Assembly: GCA_946811185.2 (NCBI GenBank)
Contig: OX328113.1
Location: 2,666,001-2,730,000, forward strand
DNA length: 64,000 nucleotides
From: Hippopus hippopus
Taxonomy: Eukaryota > Mollusca > Bivalvia > Cardiida > Cardiidae
Reading direction: 5' to 3'
The position numbers and the translations under genes were made by a program. Shown here one piece after another: positions 54,383 to 62,860 of the stretch; positions within the stretch are counted from its first letter, which is position 1; every line of letters starts with the position of its first letter. Below the pieces are notes generated by a model. The model searched no databases and was not told the DNA's origin. It saw only the letters and a list, made by a program, of their open reading frames with translations.

Positions 54383-54609
54383 TTAACCCTTTACCACACA
54401 ATCCCGAGTTTTAACGACCCTGACAGAGACGGCTTTTGAAAACATTGTGGGAAAAGGAGAAAATGCTGGTAACCAGCATTTTCTCCTTTTCCCACAATGT
54501 TTTCTATCCTTTAGAGGAACTTAAGTATGTTTGTATCAATTTTGAATTATTCATCTACAGATGTTTTGAATTTGGACGGGTCCAAAATCTGTCGTAAAGG
54601 AAAGGGTTG
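54383..54609 (+). repeat. MITE family B, best-preserved copy
   Basis: Begins TTAACCCTTTACCACACAAT. The inner palindrome (about 54439-54504) is essentially perfect: arms GAAAACATTGTGGGAAAAGG and AGAAAATGCTGG around TTACC. It has an altered right end (GTCGTAAAGGAAAGGGTTGA). It can serve as the family reference for this window. Confidence 0.9.
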
Positions 54610-55200
54610 AGGGACTTAAACCGGGGAGTCGCTGGTTCAAATCTTCAGCTCGGTGAATTTCTGTTCGAGGATTGACAGGATTCATTCTTCTCTGACCGCT
54701 GATCATTGTTTCGACGATTAATATGTGGTAAAGCAGCCAGTGGCTTGGCAAAAATATAATGTGAAGTACTGGTAAAAGAAACTCCAGGAGAGTATGATAG
54801 GGCATTCGGTAGCCTAAAGGACTTCAAAATCAGGGAGTCGCTGATTTGAGTCCTCAGAATCGTTTTTGTTGATGAATATGTGGGAAAGCAGCCAGCGGCT
54901 TGTAGTACCGATAAAAGCAACTCTAAGACAGCCCAGTACCGAAGTCGGTAGCCAAAAGAATTTCAAAACCGGGAGGTTGCTGGTTCGAGTCTTCAGAATC
55001 CTGAGCTCGGCCAATTTCCTTTGACTGGATTCATACCTCTCTCACCGTTGATCATTGTTTCCAAAATGGTCATTCATGGTAAGCAGCTGGTGGGAGAATA
55101 TTGTACGAGCTAGTATGAAGAATCTCAAGAAAAGCATGGATAGGTGCACTGGTCGCTGCGATGTAACTGAACTAATGTTGAAATCGGCTTTTATATCAGT
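54610..55200 (+). repeat. Three tandem SINE-derived units
   Basis: Units at about 54610-54815, 54816-54960 and 54935-55200 each repeat a GGAGTCGCTG(G/A)TT-(C/T)GAGTC(T/C)TCAG-type head. All or part of the AAGCAGCC(A/G)G(T/C)GGCTTG body follows. The last unit runs into an AATC-repeat tail. Confidence 0.7.
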
Positions 55201-55625
55201 CAATCAATCAATCATACAATCAATCACACAATCATACAATCAATCGATCGATCGATAGATCATCCATCCATCCAATCATCCATCAATCAATCAACCAATC
55301 AACCAATCTCTCAAACAATCCATTCATCCATGCACCCATCCATCAATCAATCAAGCAATAGTAAAATTAATCAATCAAGCAATATTACAATTAATCAATT
55401 AGACAATCAATCAATCAATCAATCAATCCATCCATCCAACAATCGATCAAGCAATCAACCTAGTAATCTATCAGTAGTGCAATATTTCAATCGATCAATC
55501 TTTCAAATATACAATTCATCCATCCATCTATCCATCCATCTATCCATCCATCTTCCATTCTTCCATCCATCCATCCATCCATCCAACTAACCAAGCAACC
55601 AACCAACCAACCAACCAAACAAACA
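55196..55625 (+). repeat. AATC/ATCC/AAAC compound microsatellite
   Basis: CAATCAATCA, CATCCATCCA and finally ACCAACCAACCAAACAAACA tracts run for ~430 bases, apparently expanded from a SINE tail. The Ser/Ile/Asn-rich ORF over it is an artefact. Confidence 0.93.
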
Positions 55626-55768
55626 AACAAACAAACAACCGATCGTTTTAATTAAATAAAATTGTGTGTTCACAATTGTTTCAGATTCTGTTTCGTATGA
55701 TTAGGCCTCTCCATTCACAAAATAGTTCCGTGGTTTTGTTCTTTATCAGTTTCATCCCGTATCAGCTT

Positions 55769-55974
55769 TTAACCCTTACCTTGTTGAAGTTAAATGAAAC
55801 TTTCAAGCCGATAGTAACAACCCGAATAATGCTATTTTGAGAAAAATATATCCTAATCGGACAGTGTAGATCAAAGATCAGACTGCACGTTTTGTGCAGT
55901 CTGATCTTTGATCTATACTGTCCACAAAAGGTCAGTGAGTGGCGCATAGCAGCTTTAGGATTAAGGGGGGAACA
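55769..55974 (-). repeat. MITE family A copy, reversed
   Basis: TTAACCCTTACCTTGTTGAA to GCAGCTTTAGGATTAA, with a near-perfect central palindrome (about 55857-55923): arms CGGACAGTGTAGATCAAAGA and the complement, loop CACGTTTTGTGC. Confidence 0.88.
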
Positions 55975-56035
55975 TTAAAAGACAGTAATATCTTTAGATA
56001 ACGCAAACATCCAAAACGGTTGTGTTTGCAATCTT

Positions 56036-56310
56036 TTATTCATAAGCCGCGCTCTGGCAAAAAAGGGAGCAAAGTCCATCTCTGTGATGCATTATACCAA
56101 GCAAGTCATCACATAATAATGGATCCATAAAATCCAGTTTTTTCCAACAATCGACTGCATCATGAGGTAGAATGGTCCTTTGACATGCAGAAAATTGACA
56201 AATCGCAAAGGTTTCGACACATGTCAGCTTGCGCGGATTGCACAGGCTGACCTGGGTCGGTACTTTTTGTAGATGCATTTACACCCCCCCCCCCCTTTTC
56301 ACAGAGCATT
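56036..56310 (-). repeat. MITE family C copy, reversed, with C/G-run expansion
   Basis: Reversed order of GCGCTCTGGCAAAAAAGGGA, GATGCATTATACCAAGCAAG, TCCTTTGACATGCAGAAAAT and GGCTGACCTGGGTCGGTACT. A 12-13-base C run lies at about 56283-56295, in the terminal repeat. Confidence 0.85.
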
Positions 56311-56317
56311 TGCTCAT

Positions 56318-56715
56318 TTATATTGTCTAGTATAACTTAAGGATGATATCGTGTTTGCGGTCTATTACTTGTATTGTTTAGTATAACTTAACGACGATAT
56401 CACGTTTGCGGTCTATTTTTTGTATTTTATCAGTATAACTTAACGACAAAATTTCGTTTTCGTTCTATTATATGTGATTTTTAGTATATCTTAACGACGA
56501 TATTGTGTTTGCAGTCTATTTTTATATTGTTTAGTATAACTTAACGATGACATTGTGTTTGCAGTCTATTAATTGTATTGTTTAGTATAAATTAACGAAA
56601 ATATTGTGTTTGCAGTCCACTATTTGTATTGTTTAGTATAACTTCACGACGATATTGTGTTTGCAGTCTGTTTTTGTATTGTTTAGAATAACTTAACGAT
56701 GATATTTTGTCGCTT
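56318..56715 (+). repeat. Tandem array, 7-8 units of ~50-60 bp
   Basis: Each unit reads TTGTTTAGTATAACTTAACG then A(C/T)GATAT(T/C) and GTGTTTGCAGTCTATT, with small changes and length differences. Non-coding. Confidence 0.85.
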
Positions 56716-56884
56716 CCAAATTTTGACAAGGGACCAATATAAAATACAAAATGGGTGTTATAGAATTTATATTTATATGGGCAATGCTCTATAGAAATAG
56801 GGTTTAATGCATCTATATCGACCCAAGTCAGTCTGTGCATATTTTGACAAAGGCCCAATATAAAACACGAAATGGATATTATAA

Positions 56885-57040
56885 AACTTGGAATACGAGC
56901 CATGCTCTGGCAAAAGGGGGTTTAATACATCTCCTTGATGCATTGTACTAGCAAGTAAATCTATGATTATGGATCCATAAATTCCACTTTATCTAACAAA
57001 TGCCTGAATCATGAGGTAGAACGGTCCTTTGACATGCAGA
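56885..57040 (-). repeat. MITE family C, reversed 3' half
   Basis: GAGCCATGCTCTGGCAAAAG, GCATTGTACTAGCAAGTAAA and GGTCCTTTGACATGCAGAAA. It is preceded by a degraded duplicated left part (about 56740-56880, AAATGGGTGTTATAGAATTT / AAATGGATATTATAAAACTT). Confidence 0.7.
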
Positions 57041-57057
57041 AAAATAGATTAAAAGTG

Positions 57058-57368
57058 AGAAGTTTTTTACCCTTCCAACAACAAACTCAAATTTTTTATG
57101 TCACGTTTAATTTGTCGTCTACAAATATTAATTTTGAAAAGTCTAAAAATTTGTCCTTTGTTAATGCTTTAACACATGCTTCTGGGTTTAAACGGCTCTG
57201 AAGAAGAACTTGCTCGAAAACAAAATTGGGAAACTATATTTTCTCCTTTTTTCACAATGTTTCTACCCATCCAAAAACAAATTTCAGTTTTTCAGTCATA
57301 TCTAATTTGTCTCTGAAAGTGCTTTTAATTCGGACAACTTTAAAATTTTGTTGTTTGTAAAAAAGTTA
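57058..57368 (+). repeat. Two damaged MITE family B copies
   Basis: The first (57058-57174) is a 3' half (TTTAATTTGTCGTCTACAAA, AAGTCTAAAAATTTGTCC). The second (57170-57368) has the core ATTTTCTCCTTTTTTCACAA and the right end TTTGTAAAAAAGTTAA. Confidence 0.65.
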
Positions 57369-57583
57369 ACCCATTACCTCACAATCCCGAGTTTTAACGA
57401 CCCTGAAGAAGATGGCTTTTGAAAACATTGTGAGAAAAGGAGAAAATGCTGGTAACCAGCATTTTCTCCTTTTCCCACAATATTTTCTTACCCTATCAAA
57501 GACAGAAAGCATATTTTGAATAACATTTGATTTGTCGTCTGCAAATGCATTTAATTTGGTCGAGTCCAAAATTTTGTTGTTAT
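57366..57583 (+). repeat. MITE family B copy
   Basis: TTAACCCATTACCTCACAAT start, near-perfect inner palindrome around AAATGCTGGTAACCAGCATT (centre about 57452), and a truncated right end (CCAAAATTTTGTTGTTATA). Confidence 0.85.
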
Positions 57584-57688
57584 ACCCTGCAGTATGACAG
57601 AGTATCGCTGTTTAACTATAGGACGTATTATACTCATGAATAGGTCAGGCAAATATTTACCATTGTTTCCTTATCTCTTGTTTAACAT

Positions 57689-57914
57689 CAACCCTTGACC
57701 TGCTGAATAAGTGAGATGGAGCCTTCTAGCCAATAGTAAAAACCCAAATATTGCAATTTCTGAGTTTTTTTTAAATGAAAAAAATCTTCTTATCCAACAG
57801 TGTAGAATCCAGATCAGACTGCACGTTTTGTGCACAAAACGTGCAGTCTGATCTTGACCTACACTGGGCGCAAAAGCACCTTGAGTCGTACTTACATGTA
57901 GCAGCCCAAGGGTG
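57689..57914 (-). repeat. MITE family A copy, reversed
   Basis: CAACCCTTGACCTGCTGAAT to GCAGCCCAAGGGTGAAG. Its core has an almost perfect self-complementary TTTTGTGCACAAAA centre. Confidence 0.8.
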
Positions 57915-58377
57915 AAGATCGTATCAATTGAGTTGTTTCATTTTCTGTTTTTTTTTTTTAATATCTACCTAAACGATTCCTTTTTTTCTTCGATTCTATA
58001 GAAGATTTTTTTTAAGGAGGAAAAGGAGCAAAATGTTGGCCATAAGTATCTTGTCTAACATCTCCCCAGACTAAAGCTGAACACCAAGCCCGTTTTTTGC
58101 TGCAAATTTATAAAAATATAAAAAAGATAATGATTTCAAACAGAAAAATACAGCTTTAAAAATAGCACTGGTTACTGCAAATCTTCGTCTATAGTTTTCT
58201 AGAATTTAATATAGATTTAGGGAAAACCATCAAAACAATATCTTGCTTTGTCTCCGAAGATTGACAGTAATTGACAAATGCCACCTAGCGGAAGATAATG
58301 TACCAAAGACCATCATTCGGTCTTGAGGGATATCAATTTTTTCCTTCAAACTTGAAGCAGATACACGCACACGCACG

Positions 58378-58755
58378 GAAAAACTTAAGTCTCTTATTTT
58401 ACTCAAGTCTGCTGACGGATCCCATTTCCGACTTAAGTTGAGTTTGTTATCTGAGACCCATTTTAATAATATTTACAGACTTAAGAAACATTCTCAAATC
58501 TTGAGTTGACACAACATTTCTCACTCGACTCAGCAAAATAATGGACTTAAGTCTGTTAAAATGACTTAAGTCCATTATTTTGGTGAGCTAAAAATCTGAA
58601 ACATTGTGTCAACTCCGGATTTGAGAACGTTACTACAGTCTGTTAATGTTTCTGAAATGCATCTCAAATAATGAACTCAACTTAAATCAGAACCTGGGAC
58701 CTTTTTTGGATTTGAGTAAAATAAGAGAACTTAAGTTTTTTTCGTGAAACCGGGC
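58378..58755. repeat. Foldback MITE (family L), ~370 bp, nearly all inverted repeat
   Basis: CACGGAAAAACTTAAGTCTC and TTATTTTACTCAAGTCTGC on the left match, inverted, GGATTTGAGTAAAATAAGAG and AACTTAAGTTTTTTTCGTG on the right. The arms continue to a centre near TGTTAAAATGACTTAAGTCC (~58565). Confidence 0.8.
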
Positions 58756-59054
58756 CATGTTACTACCATAAAATATTCCATTAATTATATACAAAAAAAT
58801 GTTTAACATTAAAGTACTGCAATTATTCGAAAACGGTAAGATATCAAAACAAATACTTGTTTAGTAGGTAACAACTTCTTTTTATGAATGGCTGGTTAAT
58901 ATTTACGGTTGTATTTTAACCAATCAAATTGGAAACCAAACTAAAAGCAGTGCGCATGCGTGTAGCGCCATTACGAGTATGTCGTATTTGGGACGGTATT
59001 TGACACCGAGTTGAAATGCTTTATTTTTATTACCGGAAAATTTATTGGTACATA

Positions 59055-59327
59055 ATAAAAGAGCCATGCAGTGTGAAAAGGAAGCTTAATGCATTTGCAA
59101 AAAGTATAGACCCAGGTCAGCCTGCGCAGTCCGCGCAGGCTGACCTGTGTCGACACTTTTTTGCCTTTGTTCAATGTTCTGCATGTCCAATGATCAGTGT
59201 ACCTCATGATTCAGTAGGTTGCTATACAGAAAGGATTTTAGGGACGTATAATACTGTGATGACTTGCTTGGTATCATGCGTCACGGAGATGCATTAAAAC
59301 CCGGTCGCACAGCGCATGGCTCATGCT
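59055..59327 (+). repeat. MITE family C copy, just upstream of the TLR gene
   Basis: GCCATGCAGTGTGAAAAGGA to AGCGCATGGCTCATGC, so the terminal GAGCCATGC / GCATGGCTC repeats are visible. It contains the exact GCCTGCGCAGTCCGCGCAGG core. It ends 85 bases before the receptor ATG and may have contributed 5' UTR or promoter sequence (inference). Confidence 0.88.
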
Positions 59328-59411
59328 TATTTTGTCGTTATAGGGACAGATGCCTGTTGTGGTATGATTAAGGTTGGATGACGTCTGTAGCCTAAAAGAT
59401 CTGACTTAGAA

Positions 59412-61664
59412 ATGGCCAAGACAAGTGCATTTCCAAAACTTCTGCTCACAGCATTCCTTCTTGTTGCAGTTGAACCATGTCTCGCGGCTGTCCATGAAAA
59501 ACTAACGACCAGTTTGATCTGGAAATCCTGTTTCAAGGATGAGAACTTCTCGGGACGTCAGTTCTGTAATGCGACCAGACTTTGTCGATGCCATAAAGAC
59601 AAGGCGTGTTGTGTCAACGTTAAAACGTCGGTGCCCATCCTACCTAGCAAAATACGCAAGCTGTCTTGTCGAGCGTGCTTTACTGGGACACTGACAAAGT
59701 CGGCATTTAAAAACATTGGCAATCATAATTTAACATACTTAGACCTCAGTAGGTCTGAAATAAAGGTTATCGAACCGGACGCATTGACTGGGTTTACAAA
59801 CACAACGTTTCTTGAAGAGTTCGATCTTAACTCTAATGTATTGGGAAGTCTGCCTGAACTGTGTTCTGACATTACAAAATTCCCAAAGCTGAACGTGTTG
59901 AATTTACATAAAAACATGATTCATGAACTGGAATCTGTATCCTTGAACTGTTTCAGAAATTTGACGAGTTTAAACATTGGTAAAAACAGAATGAGACGCT
60001 TGGACTTCCACCATTTTGAAAATCTTACATCTCTTGTTGAGCTTGATCTTCATTCTAACTGGCTCTCGAACATCAGTTCCCTTGGTAACGGAATACAAAC
60101 ATTGGAGAGATTGAATTTATCGAAGAACGAGTTTGCATTGTTTCCACCGAAACTATGCCTCAAAAGCAGAAAGAAGAAGGCCTTTCCGAAATTAACATAT
60201 CTAAACCTGGCCGAGAACCTTATCACCATCCCTTTCAATGGTAACTGGCGGTGTTTAACGGAGCTGAAGGTACTGAACTTGACACGGAATCCTGTTAGAA
60301 GGTTAATAAATAACACCTTTGACAGCTTGACAAGTCTACAAGAACTACTAATATCAGATGTGTCCAGCTGTGTTGACGAAATCCAAATAGCGGCTTTGAA
60401 CCACAGTACATTGATTAAGTTGGATCTTTCCCACAATAGACTCAACTTTCTTAACGACGAATTTAGAAGCATGTTCACTTACAGTACAGGTGTTACAGAA
60501 CTAGATATCTCTGGCAACTTCGTCACCGGCCTTGAATCGAATCTCTCTGATATACTTAAACCTATGGAACGACTACAACAGTTGCACCTCGTGAAAACCG
60601 GATTGAAAGACTTGCCAGCAAATTTTCTGTGCGAATTAAAGAATCTTAAAGTTCTCAATATGAATTCAAATAAAATAGGAAGGGTACTCGATCCCCCTTT
60701 TTGTAGTGGATCCAGTCTAAAGAATTTGTATCTATCAAATAACAAACTTCATAGTCTAGACCCATCTTGGTTGGTCGGGAAAAATAAAGTCCAGCTGGAA
60801 ACAATCGATCTATCGGACAATCCATTTGATTGTGTGTGTACAAATAAGGAAATGAGACAATTACGAGAAAGTATCTCGATTTCTGGAAATAGTGCATTCT
60901 TTGGCACAACCAGAATACTTAATTGGCCATCAGGCTATATGTGTGATTCCCCTGCAGAACGAATAGGAACGGAGTTTAGAAGCTTTGATCCTTCAAGCGC
61001 TTGCAAAGAAGTCGATGAAGGTGTGTTCGCGTTGATTGTTATAAGCTGCTTCTTATTTGTCTTTTTTGTCGTATCGGCAGTCGTGTACAGAAATATTTGG
61101 TACATAAGATACTGGATTTATAAGCTAAAGAACCCGGTACGCCGCCGTAGAAGCAGGGACCCTGCTAAACAACCACTACTTGACATCCCAGAAGAAGTTG
61201 TTCGAGACGTCTTTCTTGTCAATCATGAAAATGAAGATAAGTTTGTCCTTACCGATTTCAAGAGAATATTGGAAAACCAAATGGGCTATTCTTCTTGTAT
61301 ATATACCAGAAATTGCTGCAACGGACCGAAGCTAGATTTAATGGTCGATGGCATTTACAGCAGCATGCATACCATTGCTGTTGTCTCAAAATCATTCCTA
61401 AAGGATCCATGGTGTCTTTTTCAGTTGGATGTGGCTTTTGACCGTCGTGTCAGAGAGAAAAGTAATAACTTAATGCTGGTTCTCCTTGATGACATTGATT
61501 TTCAATCGTTGAATAAGTATTGGTGTGTGATGTTGACCAAAACGCCCACGGCGTATTGGTGCCCGGCAAGGGATGACATTCGGCGTGATTTGTTTGAAGA
61601 ACAGATTCAAAAACAACTTGGTGTTCCGGTTAACAAACGATATAGACGCGCTCTGTCCGCCTGA
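59412..61664 (+). CDS. Toll-like receptor, single-exon, 750 aa, divergent TIR domain
   Basis: The protein begins with a signal peptide (about 1-26, hydrophobic FPKLLLTAFLLVAV). A Cys-rich N-terminal cap follows (C40-C89). About a dozen leucine-rich repeats span ~105-470 (e.g. LTYLDLSRSEIKVIE, LVELDLHSNWLSNIS, LIKLDLSHNRLNFLN). One C-terminal LRR cap comes next (NPFDCVCTNKE ... C511 ... C531), then one membrane segment (538-559), a basic stop-transfer stretch (VRRRRSR) and a TIR domain (~596-735). TIR domains pass the signal to MyD88-type adaptors. Here box 1 reads VRDVFLVNHENEDKF instead of the usual (F/Y)DAF(I/V)SY form. The box-2 loop reads YTRNCCNGPK instead of RDxxPG. The αC-side block VSKSFLKDPWCLFQ is well kept. 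ATG 59412 has G at -3 and +4. The frame is intact. A possible 3' splice site (GTCGTTATAG) at ~59342 suggests a 5' non-coding exon upstream. Confidence 0.93.
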   Translation: MAKTSAFPKLLLTAFLLVAVEPCLAAVHEKLTTSLIWKSCFKDENFSGRQFCNATRLCRCHKDKACCVNVKTSVPILPSKIRKLSCRACFTGTLTKSAFKNIGNHNLTYLDLSRSEIKVIEPDALTGFTNTTFLEEFDLNSNVLGSLPELCSDITKFPKLNVLNLHKNMIHELESVSLNCFRNLTSLNIGKNRMRRLDFHHFENLTSLVELDLHSNWLSNISSLGNGIQTLERLNLSKNEFALFPPKLCLKSRKKKAFPKLTYLNLAENLITIPFNGNWRCLTELKVLNLTRNPVRRLINNTFDSLTSLQELLISDVSSCVDEIQIAALNHSTLIKLDLSHNRLNFLNDEFRSMFTYSTGVTELDISGNFVTGLESNLSDILKPMERLQQLHLVKTGLKDLPANFLCELKNLKVLNMNSNKIGRVLDPPFCSGSSLKNLYLSNNKLHSLDPSWLVGKNKVQLETIDLSDNPFDCVCTNKEMRQLRESISISGNSAFFGTTRILNWPSGYMCDSPAERIGTEFRSFDPSSACKEVDEGVFALIVISCFLFVFFVVSAVVYRNIWYIRYWIYKLKNPVRRRRSRDPAKQPLLDIPEEVVRDVFLVNHENEDKFVLTDFKRILENQMGYSSCIYTRNCCNGPKLDLMVDGIYSSMHTIAVVSKSFLKDPWCLFQLDVAFDRRVREKSNNLMLVLLDDIDFQSLNKYWCVMLTKTPTAYWCPARDDIRRDLFEEQIQKQLGVPVNKRYRRALSA

Positions 61665-61670
61665 AATTAT

Positions 61671-62217
61671 AAATGAGTCATGTTTTGTGAAAAGGGGGCA
61701 TAATGCATCTGCAAAAAGTATCGACCCATGTCAGCCTGCGCAGTACGCGCAGGCTGACCTGGGCCGAAACCTTTTTGCTATTGGTAAATTTTTTGCATCT
61801 CAAAGGACCCTTTTTACGTCATAATTCAGTCGGTAGTAAGACAAAATGGATTTTATGGGTCCATGCGCCCGGCCGGGTAGCTCGGTGGTTAGCATATCTG
61901 ACTCGTGACCTGGTAGTTCTGAGTTTGATACCCGGCTGCGGCAACCTTTCTTTGCGGCGATTTTTCGCCTCTCACCTCTGAATCATGTGAGAAAAGCAGT
62001 CAGTGGTTTGGAAAGAAAGTTGAGTCAGTACTGGTGTGAGAAAATCATGAAACACATGCTTAGGTGCACTGGCCGTCGTGATATGAACTAAGCTGTGAAA
62101 ACGGCGTTAAACTCCAATACAAAATATGGATCCATACCTATGAGATGATTTGTTTGCTACGGTGCATTATAGAGATGCGTTAACCCCCCCCCCCTCTTTT
62201 ACCAGAGCATGGACCAA
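61671..62217 (+). repeat. MITE family C copy, directly downstream of the TLR stop, interrupted by a SINE
   Basis: Begins 6 bases after the TLR stop codon (ATGAGTCATGTTTTGTGAAA). It has CAGCCTGCGCAGTACGCGCA, is interrupted at 61865-62125, and resumes with ATGAGATGATTTGTTTGCTA. It ends in a 10-12-base C run plus TCTTTTACCAGAGCATGG. Because it starts so close to the stop, the receptor's 3' UTR must run through it. Confidence 0.88.
61865..62125 (+). repeat. tRNA-derived SINE with target duplication
   Basis: The head GGGTAGCTCGGTGGTTAGCA (A box) and GAGTTTGATACCCGGCTG (B box) is followed by the common SINE body (AAGCAGTCAGTGGTTTGGAA, AGGTGCACTGGCCGTCGTGA, ACGGCGTTAAACTCC). ATGGGTCCAT (61855-61864) and ATGGATCCAT (62126-62135) flank it as a 10-bp duplication with one mismatch. 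Confidence 0.85.
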
Positions 62218-62435
62218 CATTTTGAAAGGGCCATTTTGAAACTTTTTGTCCCAGCATTGCCTTATACTATGCTATAATTTGACCTACTTCTTGTTAATAG
62301 TCTCGAATTAATAAATAACTATTTGTGATTGGTCAAAAATGTCGACTGTTTATTCTGTGGACCTACCTGTATTTTCGGGACGAGTCAAGACACCAATCTA
62401 TAGAAGACAAATTCAGTGTTGTTAAATTAATGGAA

Positions 62436-62574
62436 TTTGTCTTTGAAGGAGCAGAAAACATTGTGGTAAAAGGAGAAAATGCTGGTTTCCAGCATTTTCT
62501 CCTTTTCCCTAAATGTTTTCAAAAGCTGTCCTTTTCAGGGTCATTAAAACTCGGGATTGTGTGGTAAAGGTTAA
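62436..62574 (-). repeat. MITE family B copy, reversed
   Basis: Near-perfect inner palindrome around AAATGCTGGTTTCCAGCATT (centre about 62489), then CAGGGTCATTAAAACTCGGG and the end GTGTGGTAAAGGTTAA. Confidence 0.85.
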
Positions 62575-62699
62575 CTTCTTTAAACGAGTCTAGATAAATT
62601 CTTATAAAAGACACGTCCTTACAGCTAGAGAAAAAAAAATGTGTAGAACTGGAATTGTGTAGAATAGCGCAACTGTGTAAACATATATATATATTACCA

Positions 62700-62860
62700 A
62701 CATATATGGTGTAAGGGACAGAAAAAACACAAGGGATTTGTCCTCATTTAAAACCGGAAACGACAACAGCGATTGCTTTGAAGGCCTCCAAAACATGAAA
62801 TGCATTTTTCTGTCCGTCATAATGTATGCAACCTTGCAGCTATCAGGGGCAACATTTGGA
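62700..62860 (+). repeat. Dispersed repeat J, copy 2
   Basis: Direct match to 44020-44175, ending in CAGGGGCAACATTTGGAT. A short TTGATTGATTGATT tract follows. Confidence 0.65.

Noticed and set aside
56318..56715. Regular ~55-bp repeats that might be a CRISPR-like array
   Set aside because: The whole unit, not just a repeat portion, is conserved, so there are no spacers. It is an ordinary minisatellite.
59412..61664. TLR as a pseudogene because of its odd TIR boxes
   Set aside because: The 750-codon frame is undamaged with signal peptide, LRR caps, membrane span and a full-length TIR, so a divergent functional gene is the simpler reading.
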